Notes: generated by a model from the sequence alone, not told the origin. Numbered from the stretch's first letter, positions 1 through 15,458 are shown. The stretch: DNA of 64,000 bases from Cunninghamella blakesleeana (GCA_017871115.1 JAFCIZ010000001.1:5127501-5191500); one strand, 5' to 3'. Made by a program: numbers and translations.

Positions 1-90
1 TCAGCGTATTATATTGTATTATATTATATAATATTCATTCGTTTATTTCTCTTTGTTTTTGTTTTTTTACGTGATTATATAAATAAATAG

Positions 91-460
91 GGTTAAAATT
101 ACCAGATATTGAATTTTTACAGATGTTGGATAGGTAATGCAGATAATAATTACAAAAATAAATAAAAACAAGATATATTATAAAATAACTAAAATTATTG
201 TTTATTTTTCATATATATATATATATAGAAATAAAGTAAAGTTTCAAATTGTTATGACTAAGAGTGATTTACCAGTATTGCCAGTCCTTGCCAAGCGTAT
301 CATGGTTGTTAAAGAAAGTATCGAAAAATATCATAATGCTGTTAAAGATGTGATTGTTGTAAGCTCAAAATCAGGTGCTGGAATTAATCAAATGCGAAAG
401 GAAATGCTTTTTTTAGTGGGTCATTTAAAACCAAGGGAGTTTTACGAAAATAAAAAATAG
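91..460 (+). CDS. EngB/YihA-like (GTPBP8-type) GTP-binding protein, 3' end only
   Basis: Two exons are visible: 91-133 (after an AG at 89-90) and 229-460, joined across a 95-bp GT..AG intron. The joined reading gives GLKLPDIEFLQMLDR followed by NKVKFQIVMTKSDLP. This matches the region before and over the G4 motif (TKxD) of TRAFAC GTPases of the EngB family. The later VVSSKSGAGINQMR is the G5 SAK-like loop. EngB proteins assist large ribosomal subunit assembly; in fungi they are usually mitochondrial. That location is inference, because the N-terminus (transit peptide, P-loop, G2, G3) lies before the window. The stop at 458-460 is followed by the convergent velvet gene 140 bp away. The start of the exon at 91 rests on one AG and on family similarity. 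Confidence 0.8.
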
Positions 461-602
461 ATTATCTATAAACGAAGCAGATAGACGTTGTTAAATACAT
501 ATCTATTTTTAATATTATTTATTATGGTTATAATAATTATAGCTATTATAATTTAAACTAGTTTCAATAAAATTATGAACAACAATTTATTAATTATACA
601 AT

Positions 603-1954
603 TTAATATAGATAGTCATTTGATAGATTAGTAGAAGTACACCGAGAAGAATCTAATATATTATTATTATTGTTATTATATTCAGTATGGTAATGGTTTG
701 GTGAATTCATACTTGATCGACGAGAAAGTTGCATCATAGCCTCAGCGGCATTAGTTTCACATAATCCCTTCTTTCTCTTTGATGGGTCACCATTGTTAGT
801 TTTAGATAAAACAGAATGAATAGGCGGCAGCTGTATATTTTTAGAGGGCTCATTGGATGAATAATAGTGGTGAAGAAGATTTGTATAAGATGGTACAGAA
901 GGAAGTGAAGCATGGTGTTTATAATACTCTCTTTTTGGGTGTGAGACATACAAAGGTGATCTTGGCGGTGAAGGTACGGAATGTCGATGATGACGATGGT
1001 GAAGATAAAAAGGGTTAGATGGTTGTGGTACTGATAAAGAGGTAGAAGAAGAAGATTGTGATGGTATATAAAAAGAAGGGGATGAAGGAATATTTATATT
1101 AGATGATACCATAGAAGGTCTCGGTGAAAGTGGAGATACTATTTTATCACTTAAATTGGAATGGGATTGTTCTAATTTAAATGATATAGATGGAGATGAT
1201 GATCTGGGACTTGGGTATGGCTGATAATAATAGTAAGATGGTTGGTATATTTGTAGTTGCCGATGATGATCTTGTGATAGCGGTGGTGGTGGTGAATGTT
1301 GATAGATATAAATAGGAGATGATATTGATGGTCTTGACGAAGAGGAGGAAGAATGACAGTCATATATTTGTGATGGTGGCGAATAGGGTAATAATTTAAT
1401 AGTTGATATGGGATGATGGTTGTTTATTTCTAATGGGTGTGGTTGAAGTTGATATTTATTATTATTAATTTCGTTAGCAAAGCAAATTTGTTGCTGATCA
1501 TAATTCTCTCTAAAAATGATTTTGTTATTATTTATATTATGGTTACGGTGTTCTGGTGTTAATTTATTTTCAATAATAGGGGAAAGGTGCTTTATTGTTG
1601 ATAAACGCTTATTAGGACTACTTTGATGTGTTTCATCTGTATAGTCATCATCTTCTGAAGAAAATTTACGTTTGCGGGCAGATGTTCTAATTTTTTTTAA
1701 AAAAAAGGAAAAATTAATATTTTCAAATAAATAGAATAGAATTGAATCAAGTATTATATATTACGTTTGAATACGATGCTCTTTTCTGATCCTTATCCTA
1801 ACACCTTGATCTGAAAATGAACGTGATAAAAATGTAGTATCCACTGGTTTTGGCATTTTTTTTGGATGATAAACATGAAACGATTGCGAATAAACATGCA
1901 TTAAATTGATAGTGCTTGTACTATTAAATATAATTACATATGAATACATTTTTT

Positions 1955-1990
<36 letters not shown>

Positions 1991-2778
1991 TTACGTAAGT
2001 ATTTCACATAATGTAAATTTTAATTTAAATTCACCTTCAATTTTCGATGATAAATCTCCAAAACAAAAAAAAGATCCATCTAATAATTAAAAGTAAAAAG
2101 TAAAACTATAAATAAAAAATAAAGATATAATGGGTTTTTTGCTTTAAACATGGTTTATTTTATTTTAGATACCGTTATTTGTTATATCCTTTAATTTATA
2201 CATAGAAGAAACAGTTTGTCCAGATAAAACTGGATGATCTTGAATGATATCTTTATAGGTGATTGGATGAACAAGATTAACACACATAAAATAATACGGA
2301 TTTTGTAAAAAATTCCTAATGAATAAATAAAAAAATCAAAATAAAATATATAAATAATTTATAAAAAATAAGTATTATTATTATTGTTATTATTATCTTT
2401 ACTGTGTTTCCTCTTCGGTAGCATTATTTAATTGTATTTGAATAATGGGTGGAGGTTCAATTGATTTTCGATCTTTTAAAAAAATAAAATAAAATTAAAC
2501 AAGTAAGTAAACAAACATTAATTAAAAATAATAATTTATTTACCTTTTTCATTATTAGTACATAATCGTCCTTGTATAGGTTGCTGTCGAACTATTAAAG
2601 AAAATTGTTGGCTATATTAAAAAATAAAATAAAATACAATAAATAAAATTACAAATTTAATTTCGATACTCGTACACTTTTGATGATTATAATAATAATG
2701 ATTATACCTTTGATAAGTAGGAAAGTTTGAATTTGTTGTAATAAAATTGTAGTTATGCGCTGTCGATCCTTGGCCCAT
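603..2778 (-). CDS. Velvet-domain transcription factor (VosA/VelB-like)
   Basis: Seven exons read from the ATG at 2776-2778: 2708-2778, 2544-2611, 2403-2472, 2173-2315, 1995-2079, 1765-1920 and 603-1686. They total 559 codons with stop. Residues about 24-197 form the velvet domain: QQFSLIVRQQP, then HPVLSGQTVSSMYKL, DGSFFCFGDLSSK and finally SFSDQGVRIRIRKEHR, the hallmark end of the fold. A basic stretch RKRK at 202-205 may be a nuclear signal. The remaining 350 residues are low-complexity, rich in Ser, Pro, His and Asn, with no further domain. Velvet proteins are fungal DNA-binding regulators that dimerise and couple development to metabolism and light. Which velvet subfamily this is cannot be settled by eye. 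All introns use GT..AG and sit in phase. Confidence 0.88.
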
Positions 2779-4039
2779 TTTTTTTTATATATTAAAACAA
2801 TAATAATAAAAAGAAATTAAAGAAAGAAAAGAAAAAAGTAAAAAATAAAAATAAAAAAAGTCTTTTTTTTAAATAAGAATATGGATATCTATTTATATAA
2901 CTTTTTTGTTATGCAATATTGATCTCCTGTGCCTTTTTTTATATATATATATGACAATGCCATTATGCCCTTTTAATTAAAGTTTTTCCAATGATAATAC
3001 AATAATGGCGATTTCTTCTTTTTTTATTTAAATAAATGAAGATCATTCATTAGCTAATAGAATCATAATTCTTGGGATTAAGTATTGCCGTTTCATCTAC
3101 CGAACCGAAAATAGAAAGAGGTAAAATTGATCTATATTCTTTTTTATATAATCATCATATCTAAAAAAAAATGCATAAAAATGAGATAGATAGAGCATGT
3201 TATCCACGTTCTTGGTTAATTCATTTGATTGACCTGGTCTATTTGTCTTTTTTTTTTTTTTTTTTTTTTTTCAAAAAAGTAAAAGATTTCCTAAATTGTT
3301 GATGGTTTTTATTTATTTGTCTATTATCATCATTTTATTCATATTTTTCTTTTTTAAATATGTGTATCTTCTTTTTTATTTGTTATATATTATGAACAAA
3401 CAATATTTGTTTATTATTTTGTCCAATAACTATCCAGAAATCTGGTATTTTAATCTTTTAAATAAGAGACTTGAACTTTTTTTTTTTGAATGTATATATT
3501 GCCCCTGGTTCAAAAAATAACATACCCGAATAACTGATAAATTTCAATGGTCATTCTTTTTTTATATTAAAAAACGGTTCTAATCTCGGTTCTAGTAAAC
3601 AATGCCGTTTATATATATGTATATATATATGACAAATGTATATATATATAGTAATTCTTTTCATATTTGTTAATTTTTTTTAGTATTCATCATCTTCACT
3701 AAAATTCTATTTAATTTAACTTAACTTTTGTTGTTTTTTTGTTTGTTTGTTTGTTTGATACATCTCTCTTTTTATCCAAATTAATTAAAATGATCATAAG
3801 GAAATAAAAATAAAAAGTGTTTCAATTATTCTTAACATTAGTTATACATATATTGCTTATGTTGACCTGAAAGTATACATAAATCATAATCTTTCATTTT
3901 ATGTGCGGAGATTTGATTAATTCATGCGATTTTTTTAATTAGTGGCTTATTATAAAATATTAAAAAGAGTTGAATTTCAATTTTTTTTACTTTTTACTTT
4001 TTTTTTTTTTTTTGAATTGATTGATAAAAATAATTAATT
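2779..4039. other. Intergenic, divergent promoter region
   Basis: About 1.26 kb between the divergent velvet and NOC4 genes. It is AT-rich with T-tracts (about 3249-3270 and 4002-4013) and short (AT)n runs. The open frame at 3296-3520 is low-complexity F/Y/L-rich and not credible. I see no RNA gene. Confidence 0.7.
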
Positions 4040-4096
4040 ATGCCTCAACCACTTAAAAGAAAAAGAAACGATTCGGTAAAGATTTAATAAAATAAT

Positions 4097-4133
<37 letters not shown>

Positions 4134-4141
4134 TATTGATG

Positions 4142-4183
<42 letters not shown>

Positions 4184-6547
4184 TATTGTTACTTTATACA
4201 TTTAGGCTTTAGATTTTAAAGTAGCCAAACAAAAGATTCGAACTTTAGAAGCTGAGCTATCAGATAAATCACATCTTAATAATATAGTCGATTTAATTAC
4301 TTTAACCAAACTACCTCAACAACCAAAGACTATTCACGCTGCTATTCATGCTTTACATCGTGTATTTACTCGTTTACTTGAAAATGGTGAGTTACAAAAA
4401 CTTGGTGCCACTAATTCTACAGCTACTTCCTCCAAACCAACAAAAAAACCTAAATCGGCCATGGAAAAATTTCAACAAGAAAAAAAATTAAAAGAAGCAA
4501 AAGCAACTAAAGATACACCCTTATCAGCCGATTTAGCTGTCAATACTTGGTTGCGTGAACGATATATGGATTATACATCAAGTTTAAGATCTTTATTAGA
4601 TAATGATGAGCCTGGATTACAACTTCCTGCATTAAATATTCTCATGTCTCTTTTAAAAATTGAAAGTAATGTCAATCGACTTTATTCAAAAGCTCCAACC
4701 ACTTTTGCTAATAACTTTTTTGGTCCCGTGGTATCTTCTTTATTATACACACCTCATTTTATTGGTCCTTTACAAAAAGAATTTGTCGAAAAATATGTAA
4801 ATGTTTATGATGATGTTAGACATTATTTTTATAAAGATGCAGCGTAAGTCATAATATATATGTATATATACGCGTGTGTGTATATGTGTTAAAAGGGGAT
4901 GGAGGTAGAAGAATGAAATAATAGTTTAGTTATTTATTTTTTTATTTCTTTATATATTTCTATTTTATAGTGAAATAATTGAAAATGCATTGAATGAAAA
5001 AGAGGAAGAACAACAAAAAGCAACAGCATCAAAACGGCAAAAAGTGGAACAAAAAAAAGATAAAAAAAAGATAGAGTTATACCGATTATTGGTCAATTCA
5101 TTCACCATTGCCGAATCCATTTCATCTATGCCCACAGATGCTTCGGAATTAGACGATTTTTGGACAATGAAACCTACAGAAGATGATATCAACGGTGGTG
5201 ATGATAATGATGACGGAAGAGAAGAAGAAAATTATTTGGATGCTATATTGGGCGGATCATTATCAGATGAAGAAGGTGGGGGGAAAAATGACGAAACACA
5301 AAAGAAGAAGGTAAAAAAGAACATGAAAAGGTTACCATCATTACTTCGACTTGCAGTGCATAAAAGATCCTTTTCAAGTTGTTGGTTGGCTATTTTAAAA
5401 TTACCTATGACAGATGAATATTATAAACGAACTTTATTGGTGCTTCATAAACGTGTTCTTCCTTATATGTCAGATCCTCGCTTATTAATGGATTTCTTAA
5501 CGGATGCTTATAATGTAGGTGGTGCTATTAGTTTACTGGCTCTTAATGGTGTTTTTACATTAATCACAGAGCATAATTTGTAAGTACATAGTTATGGATA
5601 TATATTTATATAGCTTTAGAATTATATAGTGTAATAATAATAATAATAATATATATTTATTTACTATTTTATTTTTATTTTTTTATTTATTTTTATATTC
5701 TATAGAGATTATCCTGATTTTTATCATAAGTTATATTCGTTATTAGATCGCAATGTATTACATATGAAATATCGTTCTCGATTTTTCCGGTTATTAGAAC
5801 TTTTCTTATCATCAGCGTAAGTAATAAATATAAATATAAATAAAGTTGTGAATATATATATATATATATATATATATGTAAAGAATACGTACATACAAAT
5901 GCACATAACTATATATAATTAATCAACATATATGTGTTTCTATCTATTTTTTTATATTTGATTTTTTTATATTTATAGATATTTACCAGCTTCTTTAATC
6001 GCGGCATTTATTAAAAAATTAGCCCAACTTTCATTATCAGCCCCTCCATCAGCATGTGTTATTATAGTGCCATTCATTTATAACTTATTAAAGCGTCATC
6101 CTACTTGTATGAACATGATCCATAATCAGTCATCAAATGCCAATAATCAAAGTTTAGACGACCCTTTTGATTTTGATACGACAGACCCTTATAAAAGCAA
6201 TGCTATTGATTCATCCTTATGGGAACTACAAACACTTAGTCAACATTATTATGCTAATGTATCTACTCTTGCTAAAATATTTTCTGAACAGTTCCTCAAA
6301 CCAAAATATAATTTGGAAGATTTTTTGGATCATACCTATGCTACGGTAATAATTATAATAATATTAAAAAAAATCATAAAACAATAATAAAATAAACCAA
6401 ATTTATAATATTGATATTAATATCAATTTTTATTCTTTTTTATTTTTAATATTAATATAGTTTTATAAAACTGAAATTGAACGTAAACATAAGAAAACAC
6501 CTGCTTTAGCTTTTGAAAAAACAAAAGAATTTATTTGGGAAATTTAA
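4040..6547 (+). CDS. NOC4: Nucleolar complex protein 4 (Noc4, CBF/Mak21 family)
   Basis: Six exons: 4040-4075, 4206-4843, 4971-5579, 5706-5816, 5979-6345 and 6461-6547. Together they give 616 codons with stop and consistent phases. The start is the ATG of MPQPLKRKRNDS, just before the first donor. The C-terminal half (from about residue 344, RLPSLLRLAVHKRSF) is a CBF/MAK21 domain: helical repeats containing YYKRTLLVLHKRVLPYM, LMDFLTDAYN and LNGVFTLI. It ends in the Noc4 tail with SSLWELQTLSQHYYANVSTL and KTPALAFEKTKEFIWEI. An acidic/lysine-rich linker (residues about 230-340) precedes it. Noc4 with Nop14 drives 40S subunit maturation and export in the nucleolus. The length is close to yeast and metazoan Noc4. 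The neighbouring genes are unrelated. Confidence 0.92.
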
Positions 6548-7013
6548 AAAACATCATATAAAATTTACATATTCATATCATTATTTATTTTTATTTTTAT
6601 TATTATTTTTGTATCGATAAATTAATAAAATCAGCAATTGTTAGATATATTTTATATTTCAAAAGCAACTTCATGCATACACAATAATTAAAATTCAGTT
6701 TCTTTTATAGATTTTTCTTATAGATAAAAATTTGATAGCCACATTTGGATCTGTTATTATATAATATATATATATATATATATTTACCATCATTATTAAA
6801 AATAAAGAAATAGCTACAGTAGTATATTTATTTTTCGTATATGACAAGTAAAGGAAACAAACATTTGTAATAGAATGTAAAAATAAAAAATAAAAAAAGA
6901 AAAATAAAAAAAATAGTTTTTTTCTATTTCTTCATCTTTTTTTTATAAAATAGGTGTATGTATACATTATAAGGCAAAATAATAATAATAATACTAATAA
7001 TTATATATTATAT
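6548..7013. other. Intergenic between convergent genes
   Basis: About 470 bp holding the 3' untranslated sequences of NOC4 and the V-ATPase B gene. It contains an (AT)n run near 6762-6782 and nothing else I can recognise. Confidence 0.6.
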
Positions 7014-9450
<2,437 letters not shown>

Positions 9451-11414
9451 TATTTTATTTAAGTAACAGTTAAAGGGAAAAAAAAAAAAAAGAGAGAAGA
9501 AAAAGAAAGCGAAAAAAGAGGGGGTTGGTAACTAAAAAATTCGTTTCAAAAAAAATGAATCTGGCGGACTTGAAAATCTATGTTCATGATGTTGTAGACA
9601 GTCACCAGCAAACTTAGATTAAGTAGTATATAAAAAGTTACATCAATGTATTAGAGAATATTATAAAAAATGAACATAGTGAAATATAATTTCTATTTTT
9701 TAATATATATATAAATATAAATATAATAATTTGATTATATTTTTTTTTAAAAGAAAATATTGCTTCAGAACTTTTTTATATTTGATGCTTCAAAAATAAT
9801 TAATGCAATATTTATCAGTATCTTTATAATAGAAAATTTTATAAAATCATGCTGATTTTTATTAGAATATCCTATTATATGCAAAAAATAATAATAATTT
9901 TTTTTTTATTTTCAATTCTTTTGGGTAATAGTTTCTCAGAATTTTTTTTTTTTTAAATAGCTGCAGGAACATAATGCAAGATATTATTTTAATCTTTTAT
10001 CTTTTCAAATATTAATAGACTACTCAAAGAATATATAACATATTGTTTTACTTTGAAAGCATAATTTAATATTTTAAATCAATAAACTGGTTGTAATTTT
10101 TCCAGGAAACTCATAGAGATCGAACTGTTTTATTAAAAAATATCATGCATAAAGAAATTTTATTATTCTCTAAGTAATAAAAAAAATAGAATTTAATTGC
10201 TTTTAACTTTTTAAAATATAAACAATAATATATAAAAAAGGAAACAGAAAATAATAAAACAATAATTTCTAATTAAAAAGTTGTGGATAAAGGGTTAGAA
10301 CTAATCCACCAATCTATTGCAGCCCACATTATTCATGTATATGCAAGGAATATGAATAGTTTACCCTGGATCCAACGGACATTGTGAAAGTTTGTTATAG
10401 TTAGCATTATTGGGTGAAATTACCAAGGAAAAAGAGTTTTTATTTTTATTTTTACAAATTAAATTGAATAAAGTTTTTCTAGTTTGGAGTAATGTTGATA
10501 TTAATGTATATTCATAGGATATGTATATCTTATACCAAGTTGATACTGTGGATAAAAATAATAAAAAAAGGTGAGAAAATGTAAAGTGTATTTATATTAT
10601 ACTCTATAAGAAAGGTTATATTCTTGATATGTAATATCTTTTAGTGTATATGGCTGATCAATGAAAAAGTGTTTATTTAAACACTAAATAAAAAATAGAA
10701 ATACAAGACAGCTAACCATTAAAGTTAATTATTCCTAGTTTTCAGATCATAAATATGGACATTATTGTATTGATTTTAAAAATTAAAAAATATAAATTAG
10801 AATATGAATGGATTTTTAAAAAGAGTCATCTATTTATTATAATTTTTCCTCTTCTCTTTTTATTTGTTTTTTAAAATAAAATAAAATAATAACTATAGTA
10901 AATAATAATTTAATTTTTTTTGAAATGGTATACTTGCCTCATTTTTATATAAAAGATAAATTTAATATACACCTGAAGAAACTGTTAAATGGCCAGCTTT
11001 TTTATTTTTATTTTTGATCAGTTGATTTAAAAAGTAGAGTATGTATAATTTATATCAATTATAAAAAACTACCTATATAACTAGTATGTGCATAAAGACA
11101 TATTTTATTAATACTATTATCACTGATACGATTATTAATAACTTATAATTTTTGATATATATTTAATATTTTTGTTTTATGAATAAGCAGCACTAACAAA
11201 TACAAAATTTATTAAAAAAAGCAATCCAGCTTATAATAAACAACATTAACATTAAAAGCAGTAACAAACTCATCATTATCATAACCATCATAATACGTTA
11301 TTTTATACTTGGTTAGCATTACTTTCTTTATCATTGTCATGCATTTTATATAATCCAAAATTTATATTTATTTATTTATTTTATATCATATTCAACAGTA
11401 GTACTATACTATTT
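9451..11414. other. Long intergenic region, no gene seen
   Basis: About 2 kb of AT-rich sequence between two minus-strand genes. The first few hundred bases form the V-ATPase B promoter side, with a purine tract at about 9478-9520. I checked both strands for tRNA boxes, long open frames and inverted repeats and found nothing convincing. Confidence 0.6.
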
Positions 11415-12299
11415 TTAAATAAATTTATCTTTGTTTTTTTCAAACCATTCAGCCAATGTTTCAAACTCACGACCAAGTACAATCTTTGATACTTCAGAAG
11501 GAGGTAAATCAGTAATAACTGTAGCAATATCTAAAGCAATAGGACTAGGCACTTGGTTCTTGATTAATGTTTGATAAGCTTGTTGATGGCTAACTTGTTT
11601 GTATTGAATGGGTTGACCGGTCACTTTGGAAACGATTTTAGCACGTGTTTGACCATCCACTGCATCACCAATGATAGGGTATGCCAAATTACCATGCTTT
11701 TCAATAGGATCAGTTAAAATCACCACAGCAATATCAGCAATGTCATCTGTAGAAATCCATTCCAATTTTTCATCAGGAGGTTGGCTACTGTAAATAGTCT
11801 TTTCCATTTTAATATTAGGTAAATCAGCAAATAAATGGTTAGTAAAGAATCGACTAGGTCTTAAAGCAACTGTGGTAGCATTGTGTTGTAAAGCTAAACG
11901 ATAAATTCGTTCTTCTGAAAGACGGTGGGCTTCACCAATAAAGGATGTTCTCCAAGGGAATTGGGAAAATCGAGAAGAGAGATCAACAATTTGTTTTACA
12001 CCAGCTTCATAAGCAATTTTGGCTACTTTTTCTTTAATTATTGGCATTTGTTGTAAATCAGCAACTAATAAAAATAATCGTGTATGACCTTGGATACTTT
12101 TTTCAAAGTTGGTAAAGTCAGAATAATCACCTTGGACAGTAGTTAAGGTTGAATTGTTGTTTTCAAATAATGTTTTACTCTTTTCAACATCGCGTACATA
12201 AATGGTGGTCTGGACACCTTTGGCAAGTAATTGTTTAACTACTCGTTCTCCAATATTTCCGGAAGCACCAATAATATAGATTTTGTCGTTAAGTGTCAT
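11415..12299 (-). CDS. NmrA-like/atypical SDR family NAD(P)-binding protein
   Basis: An uninterrupted 294-codon frame, unusual here because most neighbours have introns. The N-terminus IYIIGASGNIGERVVKQLL carries the GxxGxxG dinucleotide-binding motif of atypical short-chain dehydrogenases. VRDVEKSKTLF and VQGDYSDFTNFEKSI follow in the expected Rossmann order, and RPSRFFTNHL and STDDIADIAVVIL are typical of NmrA/HSCARG-like proteins. The classical SDR YxxxK site is not obvious, so the protein may sense redox state or act on an isoflavone-reductase-like substrate; which one cannot be read from sequence. Lack of introns together with about 2 kb and 1.1 kb empty flanks would fit a transferred gene, but I have no phylogeny to support that. 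Confidence 0.85.
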   Translation of the reverse strand: MTLNDKIYIIGASGNIGERVVKQLLAKGVQTTIYVRDVEKSKTLFENNNSTLTTVQGDYSDFTNFEKSIQGHTRLFLLVADLQQMPIIKEKVAKIAYEAGVKQIVDLSSRFSQFPWRTSFIGEAHRLSEERIYRLALQHNATTVALRPSRFFTNHLFADLPNIKMEKTIYSSQPPDEKLEWISTDDIADIAVVILTDPIEKHGNLAYPIIGDAVDGQTRAKIVSKVTGQPIQYKQVSHQQAYQTLIKNQVPSPIALDIATVITDLPPSEVSKIVLGREFETLAEWFEKNKDKFI

Positions 12300-13409
12300 G
12301 GTTTTTGATTTAATAAAAATAAATAATTATAATGAGAATAAAAAAAAAATATGAAAATAAGAAATGAATATCGTTATTTATACTCATTTATTGGTTCAGT
12401 TTAAAAATATTATGCAACGCAACCGACTTCCTTTTGTGGAGAATATAGATATAGGTTATTACGTTTGAATTTTGCAAATTAGGAAATGTTCGGAGTAGGC
12501 TCAATTTTAACCGATACTTTTTTTTTAATAGATCAAAAAATAGCAGATGCTTTACGTGCTTATTATTAATGATTTAGTCATTATTATATTGTAGTCAATT
12601 ATAAACACACATAGATATATTTATAAATAAGTAACATATTCTTAGTTGTAACTGATTAATTTATTTTTATATGACTATTAAATCTGTGGTCAATTAATAT
12701 TCATAGACATTGCTTTTTTTTTTATATAAATTTTAAAGATACAATAAAATGAAGTTTACTTAAATTCATTAGTATTTATATTTACAAATATAATTTTATA
12801 CTAAAGAACTTAAAAGAATATATACGCTTGCATTACTATTTTTTGTGGCAAAAAAAAACCCCTAAAAGAATATCTTTTTCGTGCTGGGAAAATTTTAATA
12901 TGTCGTGAATAGATATATATAAATTTACTAACTAAAAAATATATACATAACTATATATCATTGTATGATAAAAGTTAAGATGATTGAAGATAGTATAATA
13001 TTGATTGTATATGTAAACCTATGAATGTTGGATGATCAAACAAAAAAAAGAGAGAGCCAGAAATATATAGTTTTTGTATATATTATAGTATGGCATAATA
13101 GTATGAACTGAAAAAGAAAAATGCACAAAACTACATAATATAAATTTGAGATGAATATAAAACAAAAAATTAACTATTGTTATAGCAAAAATAAATGCTT
13201 TGAAAATGAAAGGGTCTTGTATATTATAATAATAATCTAAAATAGATCAAAAAGTATTTTAAGATGATGGATCAAATAAAAAGGTTAGTCTAAAAAAGGA
13301 ATTTTAAAAAAATCAAATGAGCGGTTATTTAAATTCAATTTTTTAAATAAATTATTTTTGCACTCTTTCTTTTACTTTTTTTTGTATATCTATATTTATT
13401 ATTATTGTA
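12300..13409. other. Intergenic, divergent promoters
   Basis: About 1.1 kb between the divergent NmrA-like and thioesterase-like genes. It is AT-rich. The inverted CCAAT word ATTGG at about 12391-12395 lies about 95 bp upstream of the NmrA-like start. I see no further feature. Confidence 0.5.
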
Positions 13410-14411
13410 ATGCCTTTTCCTTCGAGCAAAATAATTTTAGCGGCACCAATAGTATTAATTGGTATTGCTCACGCCAAATCATTACCGCTTGGATATACTT
13501 TACGTTCTTGGTTATATCTTCGCGCTGCTGTAAAACAAGCTAAACAAAATAAACTTCAACCACCTCGTAAATAAAGATAATAAATAATAAAAAAAAGCAT
13601 ATATATAATAGTGTTATTCATATAAGCTGTATATATATATATATATATATATGCGTGTGTGTGTTTATTTTATTTTTATAGCCCTTTTTAGTGTTCTTTC
13701 TCTAGATCACCGATGTTTATTTGACGATATGGATTACAATCAACATATGGTAAAATAAATGCTATTAAATATTATATATGTGGTATAATTTACATGACTA
13801 ATTTTATTAAAACCCCATCCAAAAAACCTTTTTTTTTTATGGCACTCTTTGGTTACCAAATCTAGAATAACAGGTAAATATAAAATAAGGATATGGCTTT
13901 TATTAAAAAAAAAGGAATTTATCACTTTATTTATGTGCACTATTATTATTGATAAATACGTAGCTCATATAACAAAATGTTAGATTTCAGTCGAATCCAA
14001 GTATTATATAGAATATTTGCAAGAATAATGATGGAACCCAACCATGATATCTATGGACATAACGGAGGTGTATTGACATTATTTAAAAAAGAAATCCCAC
14101 CTTTCCAAAAATATAGAGTTGATTCAAGAATCTTTACTTGGAATCAAAAATGGCTTATGATTGAACATCGATTTGTATTTGATAATGATAAAGGGGAACA
14201 GGTACTTGCATGTAGATCCTTGTCAAAAATTGTTTTTAAAAAAAGTTCAGGTAAAACCGTTCTTCCTGCTCAAGTCTTAGAATTATGTGGCCATGATTTA
14301 AGTAATCCTGAAATAGAACGTCGTCGCGAAAAGCATTGGGATATAGCAAAGCATCTTTTATCTTTGGATGATTTATTTAAAACAGATTATCCTTGGGATT
14401 CTAAATTATAA
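13410..14411 (+). CDS. Hotdog-fold thioesterase-like protein (THEM6-type) with N-terminal membrane anchor
   Basis: Four exons, 13410-13566, 13682-13749, 13866-13873 (only 8 nt) and 13964-14411, give 227 codons with stop. Without the microexon the frame breaks; with it the junction reads DYNQHM-NNS-SYNKMLDFSR. This is the conserved DxNxHMNNxxY entry of 4HBT/THEM6-like hotdog proteins. The N-terminus (KIILAAPIVLIGIAHA) looks like a membrane segment or signal anchor, as in THEM6. Later landmarks are FKKEIPPFQKYRVDSRIFTW and WLMIEHRFVF. Members are predicted acyl-CoA thioesterase relatives, often at the ER; the substrate is unknown. The open frame from 13977 alone would miss the catalytic-region exon. 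The splice model is inferred from phase and motif continuity. Confidence 0.82.
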
Positions 14412-14510
14412 AGATTTTTTAAAATAGAAAATAAACTTGTACTTGATTTTAAATTCCGTTTTTTTTTTTTTGAAAAATATGTATGAATTATTTTTTCACC
14501 TCTCTTTTCT

Positions 14511-14552
<42 letters not shown>

Positions 14553-14585
14553 CCAATATATATATATATGTAATTAATAATATAA

Positions 14586-15217
14586 ATGACACAGAAACCA
14601 TCATCTATTTCTTCACCTAACGAAGCATCATTATTGTCAACACCCTCTTCACCCTCTTTAACAGTAACAAATGGACATGGCTGGACAGATCATGTTCCTT
14701 GGAGTAACGTTTCTTTAGATCACTTTACTAATTATGCAAGAAGAGCTTCCAACTCAAGTTTAAATTTATTAAACGTATTTCCTCTATCAAAATCAGAAGT
14801 GAATGAACAGCGTCTTGTTGAGAAGGTACAAAAAGGAAAGTATTCTATATTATTATTCATATATATATATAAATAATTATATAGTGTATTAATACATAAC
14901 ATATATTTATATTCTCTTTCTTTTTTTATTTTACCTATAAAATAGTTGAAAACCAGTGTTATAAAACATTACAATTATCTTTAAAAGATAACTCTAAAAC
15001 TTTATCCAAAATATCAGAACATATCCATCGGCGAGTTCCTCAAATGATTCACCAAAGCCAAGAATTAAATAATATGGGTAAAAAAGTAGAAGATGCCAAC
15101 TCAGATTTGATAGACGCTCGTGATATAGTAAGAAATATGGAATCCATTGATTCCTTTGTCAATATGATCGATATGATTCAACATTCTATACATTTAATTA
15201 AAGAGAATAAAAAATGA
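14586..15217 (+). CDS. Small helical coiled-coil protein, unknown (possibly a lysosome/vacuole adaptor subunit)
   Basis: Exons 14586-14825 and 14957-15217 give 167 codons with stop. I chose the acceptor CAG at 14954-14956 because it keeps the frame (LVEK-CYKTLQLSLK), while the nearer TAG at about 14943-14945 would hit a stop. The N-terminal half is Ser/Pro/Thr-rich (PSSISSPNEASLLSTPSS). The C-terminal half is long amphipathic helix: SKTLSKISEHIHRRVPQMI, LNNMGKKVEDANSDLIDA and VRNMESIDSFVNMIDMI. The size and disordered-plus-coiled-coil design resemble BLOC-1/BORC subunits, but I do not recognise a specific family and give no symbol. The gene lies about 170 bp downstream of the thioesterase gene in the same direction, separated by a long T-tract. 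Confidence 0.6.
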
Positions 15218-15458
15218 ATGAAGGAATAGTAATAGCGCTATGTAAAAAAATAAAAATAAAAAAGGGAATAGGGTTTTTATTTTATTTTTTTAATTTGATA
15301 TAATTATATGTAATGGCTTTTTTTTTATTTTATTTTATTATAACAATAATAATAATAATAATAAAAATCAAATTATGAAGAGAAAAAAAAAAGAGATCTA
15401 AGCTATGCTACATTAAAGTAAATAAATATATATAAATATATATAAAGTTTTAAAAAAA

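Noticed and set aside
137..226. N-terminal part of the open frame 137-460
   Set aside because: This lies in an AT-rich intron; the real exon begins at 229, as shown by continuity with the exon at 91-133.
3296..3520. 74-codon plus-strand frame upstream of NOC4
   Set aside because: Hydrophobic low-complexity translation of a T-rich promoter region.
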